This document shows, piece after piece, positions 10,201 through 24,193 of a DNA stretch of 64,000 bases (positions within the stretch are counted from its first letter, which is position 1; the number at the start of each line of letters is the position of its first letter). Origin of the DNA: Siniperca chuatsi (Eukaryota > Chordata > Actinopteri > Centrarchiformes > Sinipercidae). The notes under the pieces were generated by a model. That model was not told where the DNA came from and searched no databases. It saw only the letters and a program-made list of their open reading frames with translations. The position numbers and the translations under genes were made by a program. The DNA lies in contig NC_058051.1 of the NCBI RefSeq assembly GCF_020085105.1, forward strand, positions 5,166,001 through 5,230,000, in the 5' to 3' direction.

Positions 10201-13200
10201 TAAACAGGTTAAATAGTTAACATGCACATGAAATATTTTCCACTGAATGCCAAACCCAGAGTATCAAAATGTATGATTTTGTATCAAGCTGGTGAATGAA
10301 TGACAGAGTGCCTTTAAACTCCAAAAATTAACATTTACCCTGGTGTTACTATCCCTCCACTGCAGCTCAACAGGGAAACACAAAGAGAAAATGTTGTACT
10401 AAAAAGTAAGTTTGAAAGGTATCCACTTGATTTGTCTAATATGAGTGCTGAAGCCTCATATTAACTTCAGATAAACATTGGAGTATATTTTTGCACAGAA
10501 TGAGCACTGTGGATTTTGTCCTCCATTCAATGTTCATATGGGCACCTGACTATTGTTTTAAGACAGACTTGAAAAAATTGTGAACCTATCCTTTAAACTT
10601 TGACCTGCCAGTTAACCCTTTATATTTTGGCAGAATATGTACAGTATTAAGGTGTACCTGATTGGTCAGGTGGGCAGAGAGGTTGTTGGAGCAGGGGTCG
10701 TAGAGGTCGCAGCTCAGTCGCACATATCCATGGCGAAAGAAGACCATGTAAGGTGCAGTGCAGGCAATCAGAAGGTAAGAGCGCACATCAAACTTTTTCC
10801 CTTTCAGGAGCAGCGGCCTCTGAATGTAACTGAAGGCAAAATGTCAATTTCAACAGCTACATCAATCTACAACATCAACGTTTCTATGGAGAGTGTCATT
10901 TGCCAACAAGAAGATGTTGACAAGTACGACAGACAATTACCAAGACAAAATTGTCTAAATAGTCTGTGGACATTTGTATACACAGACATACTGAAAGCAG
11001 TGTCAGATGGTCAAATATTCTCAAAAAGTGGAATACCCATTTACTAGAGTTTACCAACTTCTAGTATGCCAATGTCATTTTAACGACACCTTATCACTTA
11101 TTCACCCCAGGTATGTTACTTTTTTCATTCAACGCTGAGGTAAAAACCTCATAAATATAGTTTTGGAGATTTGTATGTTTTTAACAACTGAAGGATTACA
11201 TGGCACTCTATGAGTCTGTGAAAACCTCTCCAAACCCCCTGAAAACCTCAAACTCATGCTCATCAGGCAGAAGTCAGCAAGTTATTTTCCTACTTCCACA
11301 AAAGTTGCCTTTTTGGAGACATAAAATGTGTCATGATATTCATTTTAACAACCCAACAGTTACGTATGTTCTCCCACTATTGGACAATGCGAGCCTGAGG
11401 CTGGCAGTGGTGCATCTTCCTGTTGGCCTTGCTGTCCTCCATGTGCTGCAGCTTCAGTCTTAAGGCGGCTACATCCTCCTGGCTCTTCAGCAGAAAGATC
11501 CCTCTGCCCTGGTTCATACCCGTGGGTTTACAGATCCACATATGACTCTCATTGTTGGTCACACCTGGCAACAGTCGTAAGTAAGTTACATCAGGTAAAG
11601 CAACAAACTTATGACATATACAGGTATGAAATATAAAGTCCTACTCTGTTTAGAGATGTTGTGAATGAGACTTCTCAGGTCTATACTGTTCTGTGTTTTT
11701 CTGTTGTGTTCTGTGGTGTGCTGTTCTTTATTGTTTCTAAATTGTGTTTAGTCCTACAGTATGTTAGGTAAGGTATTTCTTTCTGTTCTGTCCTGTTATA
11801 TTATTTATTTATTATTATTTATTCTATGAATGAGAGAGTGCTGTGTCTGAAATCACTCCATATTTAGATACACCACATGTACATTTCGCCACTTTATTTG
11901 AGTGTTCGAATATGTAAAATTTGTGTCTCTCAAAATTCCCACAACACAATTCTTCACCTTTGCTAGATGTGTAAATTGACATTATGCAGTAGTGCAAAGT
12001 AGCACTAAATACACTTAATCAAGTACTGTAAGCAATTATATGCAACTTGTACTTTACTTGAGTATTTCTATTTTCTACTACTTTATACTACTCAACTACA
12101 TTTTGGAGAGAAACGTTATAGGTTATAGGTGCCCAAAATCTCACTTTACAGCTCACTACAGAGTAAAATATTCAGTGTTTACTAAGTGGAGAACAGTGAA
12201 TAAGTGAATAGGGGTGGGATTTCAGATTTCAGTTTTTTTATTCTCCTATTTCTGTGTTCTTTTCTCTTGTCATCTTTTCCACATATTCATCCGTCATCCA
12301 GAGATCTAAACCAGCTGTCTGTGTCTTTCTCCTGTTTACTTAGTGATAACCATGTTTGTCATAACCTGTGCACACCACTTATCATAATGCTGTGTGTCTG
12401 TAAACAATACAGAAACCAGTGGATCGTTTCATATCCAGCCCTTAAAATTAAGGGAAAATGTTTTTCAGTTTTAATATTAAATGTATTGTATTTGTCTCAG
12501 TCCTGTCCAGTGCTGCAGCAGCTCTACATCGAGATCCTGTTGAGCATTTCTCCTTGTGTTTGTGTCTCAGCCCTGCCCTCTGCTGACTCATCTCTATGGC
12601 AACAGCATGTTCCCCTGGTGATTTTATCAGGGCTTATGGGAGGTGAAGTGCATTATTTTCCAACGTCCTCAACCTCTTGATTAAACAATCACCAAGGCAA
12701 CAGTTGTCTTAACACTGCCAAGCACAAATTATTCAGTTCTGAAGCACGCTAACTAAACACTAATCCGGTTGAACCAGTGTTGTGTTGTTGTTACATCAGG
12801 ACATTAATGTGTTAGAGGTTAATGTAGGTGAGATGTTTGGGCATTTTACCCTCCTGCTGGGCAAAGAAAGCCTCTCGCTCTTCCCTCACATCCATGCGGA
12901 AGGTAGTGGGAATGAACTCTTCCATTTTCAGCCCCCTGTGAAGTACAACACAACAAGGAGGAAGTCCAAATGAATGACTGCCTGTAGGGCAGGATTAGAA
13001 AAAAGTGTCAAAAATCAAAACTGGCTGAGAAAATTATTTTAGATGTATAAAGATTTCGCTTTATGTTTAAACTGTAGTGCAAGTGTTGTACATGTTTAAT
13101 TGTGTACCTTTCAGACAGCCATGTTTTCCTATTAATGTACAGTATTTAACTACAGTATTTTAGTACAGCTTTTAATACCTACAGTTACGTTGTCATTGAA

Positions 13201-16200
13201 TGGTAAGACATTTGTAACGTGGGTACAGATTGATTTCAAATCATATAATAATATTCACATAATATTCACTGTGATGGATTGACTCAAGCAAGTTTTACAT
13301 CTCTGAAAATAGATTTTCCAAAAGAATGGGAGCCAGTGGCTGCTGTGGGACAAACACATTCAGAAATTGAAAACACTACAGTATGATTTGGGAAATTCCC
13401 AGAAGTAATATAAAGTATGTTGGATTTGTTGTGAATGAGCTAAAACAGTATTACTACTGTATCAGTATGGTCGATTACATGTATCGCACGAAAATAAGTT
13501 TTTCAGTTTTAGTTTAAGTTTATTATCGGAAGAACAGTAGGTTCATCTGTAAGTAATCATATACAGGTCAAGTAGTAGCCTAATCAATTATTTTAAGTGA
13601 AACCTACTTGAAATGTATGTGAATATGTACAATAAATTAGTCATGTTTGTCTTTGTACGCATGCATGACACTCAAATTTCGTTAGTTAAAAGAATCAGGT
13701 TGTGAAACATTTAAATGTATTCATTTACAATTAATAATTCACCACTGAAATAGTTTATATAACTGACCCACATAATGCTCAATGCCAAGCTTGTGTGATT
13801 TAAATGGGAGGCCTGATTTCTGATGATGCAATTTGGCCATGTTAATTAACTAGTATCACAGGCTGATACAGTATGTCTTTCAATCAGTATTTGCAGAGCT
13901 GGGCCTCTATTGAACCTCCATGATGGTACCAGATGGTTGCTAGGAGATTTGTGACATAACTATAAATTCTGTAAAGGAAATAGACTGATATATCTGTCTG
14001 CTTTTAATACACACAACCTGTCTGGATAAGAAATTAATAGCAGACAAAGACAGTAGGAATATAGCTGTCCACTTGACCTCAGTCCTCGACCGTGGCTGAC
14101 TTTGCTGCTGACTCGCTCATACTCCCGCAGACTGCTGAGGAGGCCGATCTTTGTGGTGAGCACCTTGTTGTTGGGAATCTGGTAAACCAGCTGTTCACCT
14201 GGGAACAACACATGAAGATTTCAAGTTTTCTTTCTGTCAATGGAAGGCAATGAACCTATTTTCCACTAAAAGCAAAATGAGAACAGAAATGAAACAAGAA
14301 ATGAAACTTCAGTTATATTTTTGAGATACAGATGTCCATTTTGTTTTCATTTTCTTTGGCATTTCCTTGGGATAGGTAACATTGTGGTAATTTTTGTGCA
14401 ATTTATAGTAAAATACAGCATTCAGTTTATGTCCTGTGATTAATATAGTAATTACTGAACCTTTTCTGAAGTTACAGTAGTTGGCTGGTGATTTGGTCTC
14501 ACACCACTTGAGTTTGAAATCCTCCCTGTGCTTGTTGTAAATCCTCTTCCATCCCCTGCTCTCACAGTAACTGGTCACTCTGAAGGAAAAGTCCCAGATC
14601 AAATCACTCACACTTCTGCTTTAAACACACAACAATCCAGAGGTAAGGGGACATATGTAAAACTAGGGTTCGACTGATAAGGGGCCCAAAGTAAAATATA
14701 CAGTAGGTGAATGATGTTTTCTGATAGCATGAAAGCAAATCTCTCCTTAAAAGTCATCACCTTTCCTTTTTATTTTGAAATTGGATAATTTCCCTTAAGA
14801 TGTGATCACATTTTTGAAATACCTAAAAACCAGCACCTTATTGATACCCTTCATATTCTTTATTTCATATTTTTCTCTACTTACATTTCAGCCCCATTGG
14901 CTCCTCCAAAGAAGTAGAAAGGCCCAGGCCCCCGAGGCTCCTCTACCTGCTGCTCCCTGCCCCTTTCTGGGTAGGAGCAGGTCGCCAAGCCCCTGGGGAG
15001 GGACCTCTTTCGAAGGTATCGCTTCACCAGGCACGCACCTGATACTTTCAGAGACACAAACACACAGAAATCATGCATACACACAGTCACTCATACAGTC
15101 GCAAAAACTTAAGCTCTATCATGAGCACATGTAAATAGTTTTGATGAACTTATATGGATGCACAGTTGGATTACAACAACTCTGGGAAGTACTCCCATCA
15201 GCCTCAAAGACTTTAAGAGAATGATTCTGAATGGGAATTGCCTCATATTTTTACAGCGAAATGTGCTGTATTGTATTTCGTTAAGCTGCAATAAAGGATC
15301 ACCACATGAAAAGGACAACAAATGACATCACATTTGACATCTCACTTTTCCCTCCACACACCTGACCCTCTATCCTGGCTTTCGTGGTTGACAGTCATGT
15401 GTGAAGACCTTTCTCCCTTTTCCTGAGTCTGCGTCTCCTCCCTCTGGACCTTCTCCAATCCACCTTCTGATGTCACTTCCTGTATGGCACTATGGTCACG
15501 TGACGTAAGTCGTTCTCCTCCTGGCTTCTCCTGCCTCAGGCTTCCTGCGGGCTGGTTGTCCCCGCAGGGAACCTCCACTTCCTCCTTCTGCGCTTCTTCC
15601 CCTTGTTGCTTCTCCAGTCCGGTCCCCCCTGCCTGGCCCTCACTGCAGGGCTCCACCCAGCACTCAGATGACATGACCTCGTGTTCTTGCAGATCGTTGG
15701 TGATGGCTAGAAATGAGGACAAGTAGACCCTTTTTTGGTGCGCAGGGACACTGTAGTCAGAAATGGAGACCAGGAATGAGATGTTTTTTTATTGTGAGTC
15801 AGAGTACACTGAAGACATGGTGGAGTATGAGAGGAGAAGAAGAAGAGAACCAGTTTACCCTTCACCAATAGCACTGTACATGTTTGGTATGGTCACATGA
15901 CACACTAAAATTGTAGCTCTAGGGATGGCTATGTCAGTCTATTGGTTGGTCAAATTTTAATTTGTCCAATATTTTGGGGTTTTTTTTAACAAATACCTGC
16001 AAAACTAATTACATTACCACCATCTTCAGCTGTGCTTTGGGCTAATTAGCAAATGTTAGTGTGCTATGATTTTGGTGACCCCCCCTGACACCATCAGTTC
16101 AAAATTTGTACTTGACCATCACTTTGGCCCATGGATATCTGTAGTTCCCAGAGAGTGGTGGTCTTTTTCCTCTAGTAACACCATCAGACTGAAATGTCAA

Positions 16201-19200
16201 AATCTCACAATCTAACAGACAGATTGCGATGAAATTTGCGCCTTCATAGTCCCATTGTAATAGAATGACCCCATTACCTTTCCTCTAGCGCCCCCATCAG
16301 AACAAACCTTACATGTTTATAAAGAGTACTAGACCTGCTCTATAGCAAAAGTGTAATGAGATAAATTCTGTTATGAATTGGTGCTATATAAAGAAAATTT
16401 ATTTGAAGTGAATTGTTGAGGCTCGCTACTGATAATACTCTTTAAAGTTTAAACATAGTTAGATATGTTGTTTAGAATAGTTTTGTTTGGTTTAATGAAC
16501 ATTTCAGCCTCTTGGGGGTTGCTAGCACCTGCTAGCGGCTTTAGACTTTTTGCCTTGTTTTTTGTCTGTATAGTTCAAATGTAATATATGCATCGTGAAG
16601 AAAATGTGCCATCTAGAAATAAATATGCCATTTGTATTAGAAGACAGGAGCTGAACCATGACCTTATTGTAGCTACACTGAGAAGCAAAGGGGTTTACCT
16701 GCAACTCCAGTGTCACACACATGGACAGCCAGACTCCATGGAAACCTACTCAGCCTATTCGTCTTCTGGCATGTGCGCTCAACCTTGTAGTCCGACAGTA
16801 AGGCCCCAACAAACAGCAAACCCACAGACTGAAGGACAGACTTGACAGAGGTGAAATCACATGGTCTGTCAGCAGTTTAGCCCACCGAAATCAGCCATAG
16901 ACTGTCACACTGCAAGTAAGCAAACCCACTAGACCAATGTAAACAATCACCGGTTACTCAGGTAATGGGACCCTTAGCAACAGTTGCCTCTTGTAGATTG
17001 AATCTTACAACAACAGAAGCTCAAGACAAACGAACTACTCAAGATTATGTATCCCACACCCAACCCACATCTAAGTTTAGCCTCATTCAATATTAATTGC
17101 CTGTAAGCCTCTGTTGTGTGAACCCTATGGTAACATAAGAGCAGAGTGTCAATCAAAACGGATTTGCCAGTTTTCTGGGATATTATATCCTGACACAAAA
17201 GGTAAAATAATATTTACTACAGTTGACATTTGTTTCACAAAGTTTCATAATGTGTATTATATATAATAATAACAACTGGAAAAGTTATATTCTGTAAGTT
17301 TTAGATTCTGTAAGAAAAGTGTATAATATATTAGTGCAAAACATTAAAATGACCTTCAAAATTTTTAGATACAAAATAACTTGAGCTGTAAGATAACTTG
17401 AGCACTTGATTAATCTTAAAGCCTCCAGACATTATTGTACTGTGAACATCAATTTATTTGAACATGAATTGATTCAGTTGGATCATTCTTGGAATCATTG
17501 TGGCAGGTATGCAGTTGAGCAACATAGCATTTGTCTGCTCGCATGGCAAATCCGTTTATCACCTTTCTGTCTCAGTGATTTGACTCAGGAGGAAACACCC
17601 AGGCCCAGCCACAGTTGGCAATTATGCATAATCTCCTCTCTTCCTCCCAACAGTCAGGGGTAAGGGGATAATTGACAGGGGTGGATGCCTCTTAGACCCA
17701 GCATCCATGCAACCGTATAATTACACATACAGTAACGTAACCAGGAGTGACGCATACACCTAACACCAATGTAGTTTAAGTGCACATTTACACCTCTGGT
17801 TTGCTGGTAACTGAGTAATATGTATTTTAACAATCCCAATAAACAGCAAAGTCAACTTTTCCTCCATGTTTCATATCAAAGAAATACAAACTGTAGGTGT
17901 CATCACACCCTACAGTATGTGTTGCTACACATTTCACGCATGACAAGAAGGAAGCAATAGTCACCAGGCAGTCTTGTCACCTCAGTCATTTACACACACG
18001 GCTGTTAATGTCACATTTATGTCTCTGAGTGCAAAATGGCAGCGATAAAAGAGAGCTGCTTGGCATTGATGTGAGTCCAGCCACAGCACCCCAGTTATTA
18101 GAAGCGGGCCTACTATATTCCTGTTTAACAGAGCTTTGTGTGGAGCCAGTGTCAGCCACACCTTGATAAAGAGCCGCCATCTGATAGACACACTGTGCAA
18201 AGTGCTGCGTAGGTGGACAAAGAGAACAGGCTTGTTTTACAGCCCAGTCAACCTCATGGTTCACCATCTGCCAAGAGGGTGTATGCATGTGTGTGCATAT
18301 TTATATTGAGAATACGTCTATATGTTTGTGTATTTTGTGTGGCTATCTGTATGTTCCCTTTTTTGTATTACATATTTCACGGTTAAAATGTTAATTAATA
18401 ACTTTCCTACTTTTGATTTGATCTCCATCTGTCAATTGAACAGTGTAGGCCAAAGTGTGACACTTTTTACCTTTCCTTAACTTTCCTTTCATTTTCTTTT
18501 CTTTATGTAAATTAAGTTTGAGGTTCTGCAGGTGGTGCTCTTCTCATTGTCTGTTCATCCATGGCAGCTACCACTGCTCATGCTAACAACCCAGTTCTTC
18601 TCCTATTTACTACAAACAAATCACACACATAAAACAGACTACATCACTACATCTTTCTCCAGGAAAGACAGTTGGTGAAAATGTGTTTTTCACAAACATG
18701 GTAATGTGTTCCATCAGAGAAACAAAACATAAATTCAGTTATATGAAAATTAAATTTATGAAAATGAATATAAATCATTAGATGAGAAGTATGTGTGTGT
18801 CTGCCTGTCAGTCTCGGGAGGTGACACCATAAAGTGTGTCTTTGGAGACTTGCCAATTCCCATGTCATCTCAACTGCCTCCTGTACCAGGAAGTGCTTAG
18901 CAATTACAGGGATGCAGCCTGCAGCAATGGTGTCCCTCCACAACCCATTATTTGGAGGGATTCTCCTTGTCAGGGTGTTATAGTGGAAGAAATGGAGTTA
19001 AGTTACGATGTAAAGAAAGGCTCGTCTCAATAGGGTCTCTCTCTCTCTCTCCCGCTATTCATGATTTCCTTACAGAATTACACCTGTAAAGCAGAGGGGT
19101 CTCTTGTAGTGGGGGTCGACATTTTGCTCTCAAGGTCTGTATTCACTCATTCCCACTGGTGACAAATGCAAGTTGGAGACACAAAAACATCGAATTTCAC

Positions 19201-22200
19201 CAAAACTGATGTTAACATGGGAAAATGTATATGCCATGTGCTAATTTTTGTCCTCAGCTAAACAGTTGTTTTGAGACAGGTGTGTAAAAAAAAAATATTA
19301 TTTTAAATAGATGTGGTGTCATTATTATTATTATTATTATTTAGATGTTAGTAAGTCAGACAACTATTATGCTTAGAACTCCATAATGAATTGTCTGGGT
19401 GATATTTTTGCTGATTGAATACCTCCACAGGCTTCCTTCTGTCTTTTAACGCTAATGTAGAAAATCTGAGTGCTGTTACCAAATTGTTACCAAGTAGCTT
19501 AACACTGGGAAAAGATGAGATTTGTGGATGGTGGAGAAATGCTGCCTCAGTGCCACCCAGTTGAGCCTCTGTGGTCACTCTAAATGCAGAGAAACATGCA
19601 TGGTGCTTGTTTTCTGGACATGATGCATACAGATGGCAACCTCTTGGATTAACATGATTCAGTACTGTATGTTGGTTAGAACCTCTAGAGCTATGAAAAG
19701 ACACGGGAGGAATACCACTTGATTTTAAAGTGTAAAATGACTCACTGTTCTGTTGGCAAGAACATGACCCTCCAGGTTTACAAAGCCTTAAAATACATCA
19801 ACTAAAGTGAAAGTGCTTGATGCAATCAGTGCTGGGGCCCCTTCACCTGTCAGTACTTCAGAAATCAGTCAGGTAAAGCCCATCAACATATCAGCACAGA
19901 GTTGGGAAGGAAGGCAATATCACTGACACAAATGGTCTAGGTATTCAAACTACTTGAGGTGTCCTGGGCCGGTGCTTATCTGGCAGGATATTTACACCTC
20001 ATTATCACTGTGCCCCAATTTAAAAAGGAATAAAAATAGGGAAACTTATCTTACCTGTAATAACACATGATACATACTTTCATCTCTTCAAATTACTATC
20101 CATAAAACATGAAAATCATTAATTCTCATGCATTCTTTCTCTGTTTAACTAACAATCAGTTACAGGCATTGACATTTCTGTGCTTTAGTTTCTGAGTTTA
20201 CCTGAGTACCTCAAAGTGTACCTGAGGTGAGTCCATTCAGCTATTATGGACATTTACCAGCAGTTATGAAGCGATGGCAGCCAACTCTGCAGAGAGACCT
20301 GTTCAAAATGAGACCAGGAGCATATTAGAAATGTACTGGCAAGAGTACTAATGCTCCAAATGCTCCTGGGTTTGTTTGTGTACATTAGCTAAGCTTCAGT
20401 ATCTCAGCCTGCCTGTCTTCATGTCTAATAAGAACACAAAACTAACACACCAAGACTACAAAATTACATTTGAGAGGGACAAGTCTAATCAAGTGGTTGT
20501 TTTGTTTTTCTGAAGTATTTACCCTATTGCTATCAGCTACAGCTAAAGTAAAGCAGCTATTAGCTTATGTAGCTACATGTGACATGGTCACTTCAGTGAA
20601 TTTTAACCCAAATCCTTTTGCTTTGTTGTGTGGAGCACATGTGAACAGCCAACAGTCATTACTCTCTCTGTGGTTTGGAAGGGTCAGTTGAAACAACAAA
20701 CATCCCTGTATTAGCTCTGCTAACTAACTGACAACAACTAAACAAGCTAACATTAGCAACAGTAAATAACAAAGGAGAAAATTATGCATTGATTGTGAAG
20801 AAATATTTTTAAAAACATAAAATACTTTCAAATATATATTTTTGGGTCATGTTGTCAGAACGAAACCACATACAAGCCATAGTCTACCACAGAGGAAACG
20901 CAGCAGGCTGAGGCTAGGGCTGCTAAGGCTAAGCTAGCATCCAGCACGACAGTTTTACCATGAACATTTCTTTTAGATGTGTTAACGCTACACCTTCTGG
21001 AACTAATCATTCACTTACAAACTCACCCATTGATGTCTAACATTGCCTGCAGCTGGAAAAAAATATTACTTTTCTTTCCCCCCTAAACTTTTGCTGCTGT
21101 TGTTTTTCTTGCTGATAGGTGGCACAGGTTAGACTCATGCTTCCAGTTAAAACTGGTGGCAGTGCTGCTCTGCTATTTTTATGATACTGGCTGTGCCTGG
21201 CAGAGGGAGTGTCGGTGTGAAAAAAAAATGATACCAAAAGAAACTACCAGTTTCAGCCAAGCTGGTGACTACTGGGTAGTTTCTGTGACCTAAGGCCTGG
21301 ACTGCTACTGCATTATTTGCTATGGTCATGGCTAGTAAAATAAGCTAGTGTAACTGCTAACAGTTGCTCGTTAGCAGATCAAATTTTCATTGTTTCGAAT
21401 GACACCGTAAGTTACTGAATTTTTCCTGAACCTGTACCCAACTTGGGTTGGACATGAACATTACCTTACTTCGTCTTTCACGCCTGACCAAGTATGTAAT
21501 GTAGCCATTGTTAACTGTTGTTGCTACATCCAATATTGTGTTTTTCCATTTGTTAGCATTACCAGCACAATTCCAAACCATATGTTAGCATGCTAAAATA
21601 GCCCTCCTTTTCCTTTTTGACAAGTACATGTAGGTCACACCCAGTTTCAATGTTTAGGGAGCTATGTTTGGCAGGAAAGCATCATGGGTGGTCAAATATC
21701 TCAACACATGATTTACAATGTGTGCTAGATATTTAAGGAAACGCTGGATAATACTAGATGTATAATACAGGTAACCTTAAATTCAAGCTTGACATAATGT
21801 CCGCAATAATGATGGCAAACTGCTTTGTTCGAGGATAGAAAAAACAAGACCTAAAGAGAAGCACAAGGCTGACAAGTCAAATTAATTTTATTTATATAGC
21901 CCAATATCACAAATCACAGATTTGCCTCAGGGGACAAATCCAACAGCAGAGGCGAACTGCCATCTGGAGCACCAGAAATTTTCTGGGTAAGTAAAAAAGT
22001 AAAAACCGCCCTATTTAATTTGGTTATCTGTTATAGATTGGCTTGCCAACTCCACACAGGTGTGTATAGGTGGGGAAATTCATCACATCTCATTTTCTTT
22101 ATCTGCCAGCTTTGTGTTGCTTCGTTCTTCAGTTCAAACACTGAGCTGGCAACGACTGACTGATTATGTTGCAACAACATTTTGACTGAGCCATTATAAC

Positions 22201-22767
22201 AGTTGACCATTATTCTGCCTTTAATGTCTTTCACAAATGTCAGAAAAGAGCTGATTACACATGACACATAATATAATGGAATATAACAGAATAGTATGTT
22301 GATGGATTGCTTATTTCTTTTAATTTTTTAATTTTCAATTTAAATATACCACCCACATAACACCACATCAGACCACTTTTTCTAAGAATAGTGGCCTATA
22401 TAAGACTATTTTTGAGTTGACCACTGTTTGAGAGTAGGCCTTTTCTTTTGCATTGAAAGCAGTAAAGGAGGTGGTTTAGTACTAATCTGTCTGAATGTAT
22501 CTGACAATTGCCAAATAGATTCTGTTCTTCGGGACTGAATACTTGTACATACATTTCTAATGTGTGTACTGTGTCTTGACATTGAGGCTCTAATGTGAAA
22601 CCATTTTCCAAGAAGAAGCATTTTGGCAGCACTTGCATTTCTTGTTTATATGCAATACATACAAGTGTGTCATTGGAGTGTTGAGATCACAGCATGTACT
22701 GTAAGTATAATACAGGACACAGATTGCAGTGGTGCTTCACGATACTCCTACCTTTGTCCTTGATCAT
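7241..22767 (-). CDS. ttll10: Tubulin tyrosine ligase-like protein 10 (polyglycylase family)
   Basis: Exons: 22767-22752, 15706-15362, 15038-14885, 14612-14461, 14198-14078, 12935-12850, 11564-11378, 10829-10658, 9973-9833, 8473-8357, 8254-8161, 7923-7241. The coding sum is 2268 nt, 755 codons plus stop, with every junction in phase. The ATP-grasp TTL core runs from about residue 155 to 550: FYFFGGANG, LPNNK-like IPNNKVLTTKIG, nucleotide-binding WICKPTGMNQGRG (301-313), KFDVRSYLL (366-374), FDLIGCDF (483-490), and WLLEMNCNPALHTNCE (from 499) with the metal-binding Glu502 and Asn504. The core reads as TTLL10, which in mammals elongates polyglycine side chains on tubulin in cilia and flagella. 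The human enzyme is reported inactive because of substitutions; I cannot judge those positions here. Residues 6-120 are Glu-rich, and the tail after about 550 is Ser-rich with low complexity. The first exon (5 residues, MIKDK) is the least certain; all others are well supported. Confidence 0.9.
8662..8825. repeat. Interspersed repeat copy B (GGCCACTTGGGGGCAG family)
   Basis: Diverged copy of the sequence at 1372-1545, same orientation, in a ttll10 intron. No coding content. Confidence 0.6.
15707..22751 (-). other. ttll10: Long first intron of ttll10 (if the first exon is right)
   Basis: No coding exon is recognisable across these 7 kb. The stretch holds repeat debris: a LINE-like tail at 16371-16416 (GGTGCTATATAAAG), an ATT microsatellite at 19320-19342, a CT run at 19035-19052, and at 21880-21965 a fragment in reverse orientation of a common fish repeat (TTTATTTATATAGCCCAATA). 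Many GCTAAC-type tracts near 20.5-21.6 kb also look repeat-derived. If the first exon is wrong, part of this is intergenic. Confidence 0.5.
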
Positions 22768-22800
22768 GGCATTGGCCTCAGAACTGAAGAGGTCCCAGGC
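22752..22800 (-). other. ttll10: Candidate first coding exon and start of ttll10
   Basis: On the minus strand an ATG at 22767 in a good context (GCCATGA) opens a 16-nt coding piece that ends at a clean donor (AAAG then GTAGGA). It ends in phase 1, and the next exon at 15706 needs exactly one leading base, so the join reads MIKDK-AITNDL. The frame is also open upstream of this ATG, so the true start could be further 5' if another exon exists. No transcript is available to confirm it. Confidence 0.4.
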
Positions 22801-24159
22801 ACTGCATCCACCAGTCATAAATAGTTAGGATGGGGAAAATGCAGTGGAAAAATTTCCCCAAAGGGATGAACAAAATCTAATTATATTTGGCAATGCTTCT
22901 GACCTATAATCAATTCCACTTCTCTATGACTGACTTAAAGGAGTTCCCTGCATGCATGAGTGTGTCACAGCTCCTCGGTTTCACTGTACGCCAACACACT
23001 TGTGGCTATGTAACAGCCGTTTAGCCTCTGTTATGCTCCTGTTCCACCCCAGTGGCAAACCCGGCTATATGTGAATCTTCATCCACAGCCGGCAGTAGCG
23101 CAGGAATCTGGTCTGACTACACCAAGCATGCACAGACCAGTGCAAGAATCCTCTTCAGGCTCTCTGCCAGTCAGGAATGTGATTCAGTGGTGTGACGTCA
23201 CCAAGGGGGCATGTAACTAATTACAGTTACCTTCTGTTACTGTACGGTGGAGTTTTTTAAGTGGTTATTTTTTATTATGTTTTACTGACATGTGTTAACT
23301 TTAGTGTCTTTCCTTGCTGCAACATAAAACCATGTACATCACAAAGTAAACAATAACCAACTGAGGGGATGAAAACACTAGAACATTTACAGTGATGTTG
23401 ATTGTGACATCAGTGTCAGTGTAGAAAAAAAACTGTTCATTTTGGCAACAGTAAATGCTTCACCTTATCACTAATGCTAGAATATGCCATCCACTTTGTG
23501 TAAGTCGTAGCACTACTTAATAACATGGATTGGGATTTTTTATTACTTTTTTTATCACCGATTATATAAAGACGTACATTTCAGAATTGTACTTTATCTT
23601 ACGTATTAGAAACTCACATACAAATATCAAACTATATTCACATCTTTTTGGTTTAACACAAAAAAAGACCACATGTAGGTAAATGGTTTAGTTACAGTAA
23701 CACAACATCCCCCAATTAATTAATTAAATAAATTAAAAATGTTACTTTTACCTATGAAGATTTTTTGCCAGCAATTTTACTTCTATTTTGGTACACATAA
23801 AGGAAAATGATAAACTTCTTATTGTTACTCACTTCTGAATTTAGGTGCTCTTCCCACATTGATATATTACATACGTTCAAGATGGCTACCTGTTGTTTGT
23901 GGCCCAATAACCCACATCTTTCATTGATACTGAACAAATACTAAACTGTAAAACTCAGGATAGGTGTGCACAGCATTCTTGCTCCACCAAAAAAAAGTAT
24001 ACAATGTATAGTTAAACTGGGTTTAGTTATGCATGCTTGAGCCAGCACCGATATTAATAGCACAGCAGACATCTTTAATTTATCATCGAACTGAATTCAA
24101 CCATCATTAATGTTATTATTTAATGCGTGGTGGTCACAGTGTGACATGTGAAAATATTG

Positions 24160-24193
<34 letters not shown>

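Noticed and set aside
12204-12680. Plus-strand open frame of 158 residues inside ttll10
   Set aside because: It lies wholly in a ttll10 intron on the opposite strand, is rich in Ser, Leu and Cys as expected of random T-rich DNA, and has no domain.
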